Assembly: GCA_021647745.1 (NCBI GenBank)
Contig: JAKIUB010000008.1
Coordinates: forward strand, 1-64,000
Source: Paracoccaceae bacterium
GTDB taxonomy: Bacteria > Pseudomonadota > Alphaproteobacteria > Rhodobacterales > Rhodobacteraceae
DNA length: 64,000 nt
Direction of reading: 5' to 3'
Shown piece by piece: positions 1 to 7,650 of the stretch. Below the pieces are notes generated by a model that saw only the letters and a list, made by a program, of their open reading frames with translations, was not told the origin of the DNA and made no database searches. Position 1 is the stretch's first letter; every line of letters begins with the position of its first letter. The translations under genes and the position numbers were made by a program.

Positions 1-141
1 CCGGTCAGCCACCGGCGATGTATCAGCCCTGAGCATATGCAACCCCGGCCCGTAAGCCACCACCTGAATTTCTACCGTATCCCCGATGCTTTCAAAATAG
101 TTGGTGACGTTTTGCACATTATTCAGCAGGCCTTGTTGCAT
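1..141 (-). pseudogene. DsrE/DsrF-like sulfur-relay family protein, 5' end removed by IS
   Basis: The 47 codons visible on the minus strand include NNVQNV and VVAYGPGLHMLRADTSPV, which match the core of small DsrE/DsrF/YchN-family proteins (sulfurtransferase-like Rossmann proteins). The family normally has about 20 more residues with a first beta strand before the NNVQN segment. Here that part is missing and the reading frame begins inside the terminal repeat of the neighbouring IS element, whose ATG at 141..139 happens to be in frame. The 3' end of the gene lies outside the window. The IS most likely truncated the gene. Whether the IS-derived start gives any product is unknown. Confidence 0.6.
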
Positions 142-147
142 GGATCA
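131..147 (+). repeat. Left terminal inverted repeat of the IS
   Basis: The sequence ccttgttgcatggatca is the exact reverse complement of 1253-1269. On the minus strand it supplies the ATG that opens the truncated DsrE-like frame. Confidence 0.8.
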
Positions 148-185
148 TACCTTGTCTGATATCAACGTTATCTGTTCGCTTCAGG

Positions 186-1216
186 ATGCTGCAAATGCCC
201 CATAAATTCAATGCCAATCGTCATGAGAAGATCCCCAAGCAAAAGCACCGGGTGACCAACTGGGCTGATTACAACGAGGGCCTGCGGCAGCGCGGTGATC
301 TGACGGTCTGGATCAGTGAAGACGCGCTCGCCTTGTGGGCGGCTCCACGCAGAGCGACGCGGGGCGGTCAGCCACGCTATTCAGATCTGGCGATTAAACT
401 ATGCCTGACGTTGGGTTTGGTTTTCAAACAGGCGTTGCGCCAAACACAAGGCTTGATGCGCTCCATTGCGAGGTTGCTAAATGTTGAGATCACAGTGCCG
501 GATTTTTCTACCCTATCGCGCCGGGGCAACGGCCTGATATTGCAAAAAAGGCCACCGGTCGGCAGGAAAGCCGCAATTCATTTGACCGTGGATAGTACTG
601 GCTTGAAGATCTTTGGCGAGGGGGAGTGGCTTGAGGAGAAGCATAAAAACAAGGTAAAACGCAAGTCGTGGCGTAAGCTGCACCTCGGCCTTGATCTTCT
701 CAGTGGCGAGATCGTTTGCTCCGATTTGACCGCGGATGACGTCGGCGATCCGACAGCCCTTCCAGACCTGTTGGATCAAATCGACGGCCCAGTTGCCCTA
801 TTTCTAGCGCCCTCTCATGGATTGCTCTGCAATCCACTGTCGGGTAATAGACGGCGCTTACGATGGCAGTCCAACAGGCGATCTTCTTGCCGAACGCTTC
901 GGGTCGATGATCGCGGTCACGGTCCCGCCTCCCGAGAGCGCTATCCTGAGCCCAGACGCAGCCTGGAACCCGACCGCTCGCGACTGCCATATTGCCGACA
1001 TACAATCACACGGGCGCATGGCCTGGCAGAAGGCCTCTGGCTGGCTACAATCAGCGAAGCCGCATCGAGACACAAATGGGTCGCTGGAAGACTGTTGTCG
1101 GACCCAAGCTAAAGGCGCCGCTCTTCGAGAACCAGAAAACTGAGGCCAGGATTGGCGTCCGCATACTCAACCGGATGACCAAACTTGGCCGCCCCAATTT
1201 TGAACGCACCGCCTGA
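186..1216 (+). pseudogene. IS5-family transposase, two frameshifts
   Basis: The first frame (from ATG 186) reads as an IS5-type DDE transposase: TNWADYNEGLRQRG near the N-terminus, then VDSTGLKIFGEGEW with the first catalytic Asp, and WRKLHLGLD. At residue 208 an extra stretch of about 40 nt (810-849) shifts the frame; the expected DGAYDG motif with the second catalytic Asp resumes at 850 in another frame. A second shift near 1030-1040 comes from a duplicated GGCT (ggctggctacaat), after which YNQRSRIETQMGRWK and the tail to FERTA at 1216 follow in a third frame. All catalytic segments are still recognisable, so decay is fairly recent, but no full-length protein can be made. Confidence 0.85.
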
Positions 1217-1381
1217 AATCCGTCTCGGGTAGGGCGCGTTACGGCCTAATCTTGATCCATGCAACAAGGTCCCTTTAAAGGGCGTTTTGCTTGAGGTTTT
1301 GACGTCCATAAACCGGCCTGTCTTGGTATCACGCTTAACGTAATTCCCTGAAGGTGTTTTGGTTTGTGAGCGGGCGCGCAC
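1109..1381 (-). CDS. Small basic hypothetical protein, 3' part replaced by IS sequence
   Basis: The frame starts at a GTG (1381) about 35 nt after the asd stop codon, so it could be co-transcribed with asd. Its native part ends about residue 36 (SGNYVKRDTKTGRFMDVKTS, then SKTPFKG). From 1272 downwards the frame runs through the IS terminal repeat and the antisense of the transposase, so the remaining residues are not original. The N-terminal part resembles short Lys/Arg-rich orphan proteins of Rhizobiales and Rhodobacterales with a DTKTGRF motif, but I cannot name a function. It could be complete in other strains. Confidence 0.4.
   Translation of the reverse strand: MRARSQTKTPSGNYVKRDTKTGRFMDVKTSSKTPFKGTLLHGSRLGRNAPYPRRISGGAFKIGAAKFGHPVEYADANPGLSFLVLEERRL
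1253..1269 (-). repeat. Right terminal inverted repeat of the IS
   Basis: The sequence tgatccatgcaacaagg mirrors 131-147. A similar sequence followed by a similar ctttaaag-like flank recurs at 18428-18454. Confidence 0.8.
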
Positions 1382-1415
1382 CGCGCCAAAGCGCCGCCCG
1401 TCTCCGGTTGGCGGG

Positions 1416-2438
1416 TTAACCCTTTTTCAGCACCCGCCGCCCAAGCAGCTCGGCGATTTGCACCGCGTTTAGTGCCGCGCCCTTGCGCAGGTTGTCAGAC
1501 ACGCACCACAGGTTCAGGCCGTTTTCAACGGTGGTATCCTGACGGATGCGGCTGATAAAGGTGGCGTATTCGCCCACACATTCAACGGGGGTGGTATAGC
1601 CGCCATCCTCGCGCTTATCGACCACCAGAATGCCGGGAGCTTCGCGCAAGATATCCCGCGCTTCGTCTTCGTCGAGGAACTCCTCGAACTCGATATTGAC
1701 CGCCTCGGAGTGGCCCACAAAAACCGGCACCCGCACGCAGGTGGCCGTTACCTTGATTGCCGGATCCATGATCTTTTTGGTCTCGGCAACCATTTTCCAT
1801 TCTTCTTTTGTATCGCCGCTATCCATAAAAACATCGATATGCGGGATCACATTAAAGGCGATCTGCTTGGTAAAAATCTTGGCCGCGCGCTCTTGGCCCG
1901 GCACATACATGCCCTTGGTTTGCATCCAAAGCTCGTCCATCGCATCTTTGCCGCCGCCTGAAACCGACTGATAGGTGCTCACAACCACGCGCTTGATGGT
2001 GGCGCGATCGTGCAACGGCTTCAGCGCCACCACCATTTGCGCGGTGGAGCAATTTGGGTTGGCAATGATGTTTTTGTTTTTATACATCCCGATATCGTCA
2101 GGGTTCACCTCTGGCACGATCAGCGGGATATCGGGGTGATAGCGATAGAGCGAGGAATTATCGATCACCACACAGCCCGCCTTGGCCGCGATCGGCGCGT
2201 ATTTAGAGGTGGCTTTCGAGCCGATGGCAAACAGCGCCATATCCCAGCCGGTGAAATCAAAGGTATCCAGATCGTCGGTCTTCAGGGTGCGCTCGCCAAA
2301 TGAAACCTCGGTGCCCAGTGAGCGACGGCTGGCCAGCACGGCTATTTCCTCAATCGGAAATTCCCGCTCATCAAGGATATTCAGCATTTCACGGCCCACA
2401 TTTCCGGTGGCCCCCACAACAACAATTCGGTAACCCAT
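1416..2438 (-). CDS. asd: Aspartate-semialdehyde dehydrogenase
   Basis: This enzyme reduces aspartyl phosphate to aspartate semialdehyde with NADPH, the branch point to lysine/diaminopimelate, threonine and methionine. The 340-residue protein starts MGYRIVVVGATGNVG with the Rossmann glycine motif. The catalytic Cys is residue 130 in ANPNCSTAQ, and the VPVFVGHSEAVN segment carries the active-site His. Start 2438 is preferred over an upstream in-frame ATG at 2462 because GGAGAG lies just before it and the Rossmann motif begins directly. Length and motifs are normal. It is transcribed away from selO, with about 95 bases between the asd start and the selO stop. Confidence 0.97.
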   Translation of the reverse strand: MGYRIVVVGATGNVGREMLNILDEREFPIEEIAVLASRRSLGTEVSFGERTLKTDDLDTFDFTGWDMALFAIGSKATSKYAPIAAKAGCVVIDNSSLYRYHPDIPLIVPEVNPDDIGMYKNKNIIANPNCSTAQMVVALKPLHDRATIKRVVVSTYQSVSGGGKDAMDELWMQTKGMYVPGQERAAKIFTKQIAFNVIPHIDVFMDSGDTKEEWKMVAETKKIMDPAIKVTATCVRVPVFVGHSEAVNIEFEEFLDEDEARDILREAPGILVVDKREDGGYTTPVECVGEYATFISRIRQDTTVENGLNLWCVSDNLRKGAALNAVQIAELLGRRVLKKG

Positions 2439-2532
2439 GTGATCTCTCCAATTCGGGGTCAAGCAAAGGGTGCTTAGCCTTTTGGAGGTGAAAATAAAAG
2501 CCTGAACTTGTGCGCGATTATATCACGCCGCT

Positions 2533-3915
2533 TCATGTGCCGCAAAATGTTGCCAAAACCCGCTCATCATCATTGGGCGGGTTTTCGAATATAGCATTTT
2601 CGGGTTGCGGCTCAAAAGGGCGGGACAGCACGGCAAGTAGCTGTTCAAACGGGGCAAAATCGCCGTGAGTGGCCGCTGCAAGTGCTGCCTCCACCCGGTG
2701 GTTGCGCGGGATGAACACCGGGTTTACAGCCTTCATTTTTTCCAGTGCTTCCGGGGTGGTTTGCCGCTGCCAATCTATCAGCCATTTTGTGGCGGTGACG
2801 GGGTTTTCAAACAGCTCATCAATCGGCAAACCATAAGATATCCGCCTGAAAAACAGGGTGAAATCCACCCCCTCATCCGCCATCATTTTCAGGGTTTTGA
2901 CAATAAAATCAGGCTCAACGCGTGCCAGCCCAAGTTTGGCGCTAAAAATGCGGGTAAACTCTGTCGCATACAGATCATCAAACCGGCTTAGACTGGCTTC
3001 CAGCTTTTCCACCTCGCCCACCAGCGGCACCAGTGTTTGCGCCAGTTGTGCAAGGTTCCATTGCGCTATTTTCGGCTGGTTAACATAGGCATAGCGGCCT
3101 TGGCGGTCGATAGAGCTAAACACGGTTTCGGGGTGGTAGGTGTCCATAAAGGCGCAGGGGCCGTAATCGATGGTTTCCCCCGCGATTGACACATTATCGG
3201 TGTTCATCACCCCGTGGATAAAGCCCAGCCCCATCCACTTGGCAATGAGCTTGGCTTGGGCTGCAATCACCGCATCCAGCAGCCCGAGCGCCCCCTCAGC
3301 CTCGGGGTAATGGCGCGCGCGGGCGTATTCCGCGAGGGCTTCAAGCGCTGCCTTATCCTGCCGCGCATAGTGGAACTGGAAGCTGCCAACCCGCAGATGG
3401 CTTCGCGCAACCCGCGCCAGCACCGCCCCCGGCAGCGGCGTTTCCCGCTGCACCGGCTCGCCCGTGGTCACCGCTGCTAGCGCCCGCGTGGTGGGCACCC
3501 CGAGCGCATGCATCGCCTCGCTCACGAGGTATTCCCGCAGCACCGGCCCAATCGCCGCGCGCCCATCGCCCCCGCGTGAAAAATACGTGCGGCCTGCGCC
3601 CTTGAGCTGGATATCGCGGCGGATGCCATCTGGCCCAACCACCTCCCCCAAAAGCACCGCGCGGCCATCGCCCAACTGCGGCACAAAGTTGCCGAATTGA
3701 TGCCCTGCATAGGCCGCCGCCAGCGGAGTTGCGCCATCAGGCACCATATTGCCCGCCAGCACCTCTAGCGGAAAATCGCTTTCATCCAGTCCGATCTCGC
3801 GCGCCAGATCGTGGTTGAACTTTACCAGAGCTGGTGCGGCCACCGGCACCGGGTTTTGGCACATATAAAAAGATGTGGGTAAATTGACAAAGCTGTTATC
3901 AAAAGGTGTCGGCAT
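2533..3915 (-). CDS. selO: SelO/YdiU-family protein adenylyltransferase (pseudokinase fold)
   Basis: SelO proteins use an atypical kinase fold with ATP bound in inverted orientation to transfer AMP onto Ser/Thr/Tyr of target proteins, and are linked to oxidative-stress responses. The 460-residue protein shows the family hallmarks: YAGHQFGNFVPQLGDGRA near residue 70, LKGAGRTYFSRGGDGRA with the nucleotide-binding Lys, and GFIHGVMNTDNVSIAGETID with the catalytic-loop Asn/Asp. The C-terminus ends VLATFCGT with ordinary Cys; no UGA is read as selenocysteine. Its length is close to E. coli YdiU (478). Confidence 0.95.
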   Translation of the reverse strand: MPTPFDNSFVNLPTSFYMCQNPVPVAAPALVKFNHDLAREIGLDESDFPLEVLAGNMVPDGATPLAAAYAGHQFGNFVPQLGDGRAVLLGEVVGPDGIRRDIQLKGAGRTYFSRGGDGRAAIGPVLREYLVSEAMHALGVPTTRALAAVTTGEPVQRETPLPGAVLARVARSHLRVGSFQFHYARQDKAALEALAEYARARHYPEAEGALGLLDAVIAAQAKLIAKWMGLGFIHGVMNTDNVSIAGETIDYGPCAFMDTYHPETVFSSIDRQGRYAYVNQPKIAQWNLAQLAQTLVPLVGEVEKLEASLSRFDDLYATEFTRIFSAKLGLARVEPDFIVKTLKMMADEGVDFTLFFRRISYGLPIDELFENPVTATKWLIDWQRQTTPEALEKMKAVNPVFIPRNHRVEAALAAATHGDFAPFEQLLAVLSRPFEPQPENAIFENPPNDDERVLATFCGT

Positions 3916-3962
3916 TTGAAGCCTCGTGTTTGTGGGCGCAAGGTTGCGCGCAGGAGGCTTTC

Positions 3963-4147
3963 ATGAAAGCATTTATCGCCCTGATTACAACTCTTTTTGG
4001 GGGGTGGCCATGACTGGCGATGTCGAAATCGTAAATGTAGAGGCCAGCCCGTGGCGGTTTGACGTGACGTTGCGCCGCCTCGATACCGGCCGGGACCACT
4101 ATGCCGATGGCTGGACAGCAAAACCCTATGCCTTTTATCTACCTTAG
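3963..4147 (+). pseudogene. Remnant of a small exported protein gene, frameshifted and truncated
   Basis: ATG 3963 opens a signal-peptide-like MKAFIALITTLFGG that stops at 4011. The next frame continues GVAMTGDVEIVNVEA, then WRFDVTLRRLDTGRDHYADG. Adding one G to the G6 run at 3999-4004 would join the two into one protein with a signal peptide. The WRFDVTLRHxDTGWDHYADGW pattern is one I associate with small periplasmic proteins of Rhodobacterales of about 110-120 residues; here the frame ends after YADGWTAKPYAFYLP, so the C-terminal half is missing as well. It is likely a decayed gene. Sequencing error in the homopolymer could explain only the first defect. Confidence 0.5.
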
Positions 4148-4227
4148 GGCGGGGTTTTACGCCACCAATAGAAATGGCCGCCGGATTTCTCCGCGGCCAC
4201 CCCAAGCTTGTGATAGCGATTTAACGC

Positions 4228-4437
4228 TTAGTCGTTCAGCGACAGTTCTGATGCGGCTTCGCGGCCATTGCGGCCCTCTTCCAGTTCATATGTCACTTTT
4301 TGGTTGTCTTGCAAACCTTGCAGGCCTGCGCGCTCAACAGCAGAAATGTGAACAAACACATCTTTGCCACCATCGTCAGGGGCAATGAAGCCATAACCTT
4401 TGGTTCCGTTAAACCATTTGACGGTGCCAGTTGCCAT
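4228..4437 (-). CDS. Cold-shock protein, CspA family
   Basis: A single cold-shock (OB-fold) domain of 69 residues that binds single-stranded RNA/DNA and melts RNA structure. Both RNA-binding motifs are visible: KGYGFI (RNP1) and VFVHIS (RNP2). An upstream in-frame extension to 4563 is rejected because AAGGAGAAGG lies 4 nt before ATG 4437 and the domain begins at residue 3. It is divergent from the ArsC/Spx-like gene, with 273 bp between their starts that must hold both promoters; no operator is evident there. Confidence 0.95.
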   Translation of the reverse strand: MATGTVKWFNGTKGYGFIAPDDGGKDVFVHISAVERAGLQGLQDNQKVTYELEEGRNGREAASELSLND

Positions 4438-4710
4438 CCGCCTTCTCCTTAAATTGTGTGCCACCCACATTATGCGGTGGCCCCGGTGCAGAAATTGGTC
4501 TTCAATCTTGTTGCCGGCAGTCTGCATTAAGGCGTCAGCGGAACTGTGAAAGACTTTACTCACGCCCCGTTTTCACTCAACCCTTGATGAAAATCAAGGT
4601 TTTTGCGGCATTTCTCTGTCTTTTTGTCGATATATAGGGCATATTTGGCGAAAATTTCAGCTAATCTTCAGGTTGGCGCCGGTATTTACGCGAATCATTG
4701 GGAATTGAAT

Positions 4711-5028
4711 ATGTACATTTACGGGTTGAAAAATTGCGATGTGGTACGCAAAGCCCGCAAAGCATTGCCACAGGCGACGATGCATGATGTGCGAGATTCG
4801 CCCTTAAGCCGCGAAAAGCTGCTAGCTTTTTTGGCGGCATTTCCCGATACGCTGGTTAACAAGCGCTCAACCGCATGGCGAAACCTCTCTGAAGAAGAGC
4901 GCGCGTCGGACCCTGTATTGCTGTTGCAGGCCCATCCGGCACTGATGAAACGCCCGCTTATCGAGGCGGATGGCAAGCTGTATCTGGGCTGGACAAAAGA
5001 AAATGAAGCCGCGCTCGAACAGAAGTGA
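4711..5028 (+). CDS. ArsC/Spx-family (YffB-like) thioredoxin-fold protein
   Basis: This 105-residue protein begins MYIYGLKNCDVVRKARKAL, the beta-strand and Cys-containing loop typical of the ArsC/Spx/YffB superfamily, and keeps the KRPLI segment with the conserved Arg. Only one Cys is in the active-site loop (NCDVV), so it is not a CxxC Spx. YffB-type proteins are assumed to act on glutathione-linked thiols, but their substrate is unclear. ATG 4711 is chosen over earlier in-frame codons because the fold starts there. Its stop codon is immediately adjacent to the stop of convergent glpK. Confidence 0.85.
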   Translation: MYIYGLKNCDVVRKARKALPQATMHDVRDSPLSREKLLAFLAAFPDTLVNKRSTAWRNLSEEERASDPVLLLQAHPALMKRPLIEADGKLYLGWTKENEAALEQK

Positions 5029-6504
5029 TTATCTTTGGCTGAGCGTGCGCGAGACAGCATCTTTCCAGCCAGCATATTTCTCTTCGCGCCAGTCCGGGCT
5101 TTGCTTGGGGCTAAAGCGCCGCTCTAGCGCCCAGTTTTCAGCAAAGCCCTGAAGGTCAGGGTATATCCCTGCTTGCATGCCTGCCAGCCACGCGGCACCC
5201 AGCGCAGTAGATTCGGCCATTTCAGGCCGATCGACCGGTGCGCCAAGAATATCGGCCAGCATTTGCATTGCCCAACTATTGGCGCTCATCCCTCCGTCTA
5301 CCCGCAGCACTGTTTTGCCATTATCCTGCCAGTCGCCCCGCATAGCTTCGACAAGGTCGCGCGTCTGGTAAGCTACACTTTCAAGCGCGGCCTTGGCAAA
5401 TTCGGCAGGGCCGGAAGCGCGAGTCAGGCCAAAGATGGCCCCCCGGCATTCTGCATCCCAGTAAGGGGCGCCAAGGCCGGTGAAGGCCGGCACAAGATAA
5501 AGCTGCTGGCTTGGGTCGGCTTCTGCGGCGAGGCGTTCCGAGTCTGCTGCGTTCTGGAGTATCCCCAGCCCGTCTCGCAGCCATTGCACCACCGCGCCGG
5601 CAATGAATATAGAGCCTTCAAGCGCATAGACCGGCTTGCCCCCCAGCTGATAGGCAATGGTTGTCAGCAGGCGGTTGGACGAGCTTACCGGTGTTGTTCC
5701 GGTGTTGAGCAGGGCAAAGCAGCCGGTGCCGTAGGTCGATTTCATCATTCCGGGCGAAAAGCAGGCCTGCCCGATGGTTGCGGCTTGCTGATCTCCGGCG
5801 ACACCCAAAATAGGGGCATCAAACTCCTCGGCATGGCCAAAATCGGCGGCGCAATCCAGCACTTCGGGCAGGAGCGCCATCGGCACATCAAGGCGGCCGC
5901 AAATATCTGCATCCCATGTGCCGGTATGGATATTATATAGCATGGTGCGGGCGGCGTTTGTTGCATCTGTGCGGTGGGATTTTCCATTGGTGAGCTTCCA
6001 GATCAAAAAGGTGTCAACCGTGCCAAAACACAACTCTCCCGCCTCGGCCCGCGTGCGTGCGCCTTTCACATGGTCAAGGATCCAGCCGATTTTGGTAGCC
6101 GAAAAGTATGGGTCCAGCCGCAGGCCGGTTTTGGCGGTAATGGTTGGCTCAAACCCGTCTTCGCGCAGCTTTTTGCAGGCGGGTTCCGTACGTCTGTCTT
6201 GCCAGACGATAGCATTATAAACCGGTTCACCTGTCTGCCGATCCCAGATAATCGTGGTTTCGCGCTGGTTGGTAATGCCGATGCCGGCAAGCTCGCCGGG
6301 TTTCACTCCGGCCTTGGCAAGTGCTGTGCGGGCGCTATCAAGGCTGGTGCGCCAGATATCCGCCGGATCATGCTCCACCCAGCCCGAGGCCGGAAAATGC
6401 TGGGCAAACTCGGCGGCGGATCTAGCCACCGGCTGCATGTTTTTATCAAAAACTATCCCCCTGCTTGAGGTGGTGCCTTGGTCTATGGCCAGAATATAGG
6501 GCAT
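5029..6504 (-). CDS. glpK: Glycerol kinase
   Basis: GlpK phosphorylates glycerol to sn-glycerol 3-phosphate with ATP. The 491-residue FGGY-family protein starts MPYILAIDQGTTSSRGIVF (phosphate-1 motif). It contains GIGITNQRETTIIWDR and IVWQDRRT for glycerol binding, and the C-terminal LRVDGGMSANSW motif of the second ATPase lobe. Length is standard (about 495-500). The product feeds GlpD, encoded with its regulator glpR at 61.4-63.8 kb of the same window; no transporter gene lies next to glpK. A 13-bp tandem repeat lies upstream. Confidence 0.97.
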   Translation of the reverse strand: MPYILAIDQGTTSSRGIVFDKNMQPVARSAAEFAQHFPASGWVEHDPADIWRTSLDSARTALAKAGVKPGELAGIGITNQRETTIIWDRQTGEPVYNAIVWQDRRTEPACKKLREDGFEPTITAKTGLRLDPYFSATKIGWILDHVKGARTRAEAGELCFGTVDTFLIWKLTNGKSHRTDATNAARTMLYNIHTGTWDADICGRLDVPMALLPEVLDCAADFGHAEEFDAPILGVAGDQQAATIGQACFSPGMMKSTYGTGCFALLNTGTTPVSSSNRLLTTIAYQLGGKPVYALEGSIFIAGAVVQWLRDGLGILQNAADSERLAAEADPSQQLYLVPAFTGLGAPYWDAECRGAIFGLTRASGPAEFAKAALESVAYQTRDLVEAMRGDWQDNGKTVLRVDGGMSANSWAMQMLADILGAPVDRPEMAESTALGAAWLAGMQAGIYPDLQGFAENWALERRFSPKQSPDWREEKYAGWKDAVSRTLSQR

Positions 6505-6581
6505 TTATTACTCGCTTTCAAAATCCGGTGCCTGTGTATGCAGTGACTATTTTACCACCCCGCGCGGCAAGGCAAAACAGT

Positions 6582-6607
6582 ATTCTTGCACCGAATTCTT
6601 GCACCGA
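6582..6607. repeat. 13-bp direct tandem repeat upstream of glpK
   Basis: Two perfect copies of attcttgcaccga stand back to back, 78 bp before the glpK start and downstream of the narR stop. It could be a paired regulator-binding site or a simple slippage duplication; nothing else points to either. Confidence 0.5.
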
Positions 6608-6681
6608 ATAAAAAAACTAAGGACAGGTTAGCCCTTGGTGTCGTGCGCGGGCTGGATCATTCTTCCGGCCTGTTGCCCCGC

Positions 6682-7380
6682 TCAGCTTCTAGGGTCGTCA
6701 ATGAGCGGTGTTGGCTTAGCGAGTGATTTTAGGTCGTCCGGTTTGGTGATTTCAACATTCAACCCGGTAATGACTACCCCGTAGGGGCGAAGGGCCTTGA
6801 TGGCGCGCGAAAGGTTTTCCGGGGTCATGCCCAATATCGAAGCTAGGCGGCGCTTTTCGACTGTCAGGGTAAAGCGGGTATCGCCCCCAAGCTTTTTTTG
6901 CCACTTCAGCAGATAATTCGCCAGCCGCTCCAGCGATGTGCGCAGCTTTAGCCCCTTCACGCATTTGATCACCCCGCGATAGCAAAAGGCCAGCTCGCGC
7001 ACCACGGCGCGGGCAAAGGCGTGGTCTTTTGCAAATACCCGGCGCACATCTTCAGCGGGCAGCATGATCACCTTGGATTTTTCAAGCGTGCGCGCCGACA
7101 TCAGGTTGGGTGCCTCGCGAATGACTGCCGCCAGAATAAAGGTCGACCCCTCGCGCAGTACGGTCATCGTGGTTTCACTATCATTCCATCCGGCCACCAG
7201 CTCCACGGTGCCGTCAACCACGATATAAAGAAAATCCGAGCCGTCCCCCTCGACCAACAACTCCACCATCGGTGGAAAGCTTTGCACATAAGCCCCGCGC
7301 ACCAGCTCCTCAAAGCTGTCATCCGCCATGTCGTGAAACAAAGGCAGAGATCGAATCATCGGGGTGTCACTGTCGCGCAT
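6682..7380 (-). CDS. narR: CRP/FNR-family regulator, NarR-like
   Basis: The protein has an N-terminal cyclic-nucleotide-type beta-roll (roughly residues 10-120), a dimerisation helix and a C-terminal winged helix with the recognition helix near GMTPENLSRAIKAL. It lacks the N-terminal Cys cluster of FNR, as in Paracoccus NarR, which activates narK-narGHJI in response to nitrate/nitrite. It lies divergent to narK1, which supports this name over DNR/NNR, but sequence alone cannot separate them. The longer frame begins at ATG 7407. I prefer ATG 7380 because GGAAG stands 8 nt before it, whereas 7407 has no ribosome-binding site and lies within an FNR-type box. Confidence 0.75.
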   Translation of the reverse strand: MRDSDTPMIRSLPLFHDMADDSFEELVRGAYVQSFPPMVELLVEGDGSDFLYIVVDGTVELVAGWNDSETTMTVLREGSTFILAAVIREAPNLMSARTLEKSKVIMLPAEDVRRVFAKDHAFARAVVRELAFCYRGVIKCVKGLKLRTSLERLANYLLKWQKKLGGDTRFTLTVEKRRLASILGMTPENLSRAIKALRPYGVVITGLNVEITKPDDLKSLAKPTPLIDDPRS

Positions 7381-7400
7381 CGGGGGCTTCCTTTTTTCGT

Positions 7401-7414
7401 TTGACATATATCAA
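7401..7414. promoter_or_regulatory. FNR-type box upstream of narR
   Basis: TTGACATATATCAA differs at one base from the TTGAT-N4-ATCAA consensus. Its centre lies about 27 nt before the preferred narR start codon and it covers the alternative ATG at 7407. A site so close to the coding region suits repression or autoregulation better than class II activation. Confidence 0.55.
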
Positions 7415-7536
7415 TGACGAGCAGTGCAAATGTCAAGACTCTGTCTGCCACATGTAGCGCGCCTAACATACAATACCCTTGGACCCACATAACTAATTTC
7501 GCTAAGCCATTTATATTAAACACTTTTTAGCATTGC

Positions 7537-7550
7537 TTGATGTAGATCAA
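7537..7550. promoter_or_regulatory. Perfect FNR/NarR box upstream of narK1
   Basis: TTGATGTAGATCAA matches the FNR-family consensus TTGAT-N4-ATCAA exactly. It is centred 107 nt upstream of the narK1 ATG, in the narR-narK1 divergent region, and is the likely activation site for the whole nar operon by FNR and/or NarR. Confidence 0.8.
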
Positions 7551-7650
7551 CTCATTCCCTGCCCGCATGTTGTTTTCATCACCCTAATTACAAGCACGGC
7601 TTAAGTCGGCCGCAAAAAAATGGCCTCGGATAAATAAAAGGGACACGGCT

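Larger units (their letters stand above)
129..1272. mobile_element. IS5-family insertion sequence, about 1.14 kb, decayed
   Basis: A 17-bp perfect inverted repeat (131-147 against 1253-1269) brackets a transposase of the IS5 family. The outer bases (GG at 129-130; GTCC at 1269-1272) are less certain, so the exact ends may differ by a few bases. No clear target-site duplication is visible: the left flank ends in attcagca and the right flank begins ctttaaag. The flanks also belong to different genes, which suggests deletion or recombination at the element, not a simple insertion. The transposase is disabled, so the copy is probably immobile unless helped in trans. Confidence 0.8.

Noticed and set aside
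5173..5940. Plus-strand frame of 255 residues inside glpK
   Set aside because: Antisense to a well-supported gene, with no start context or recognisable motif.
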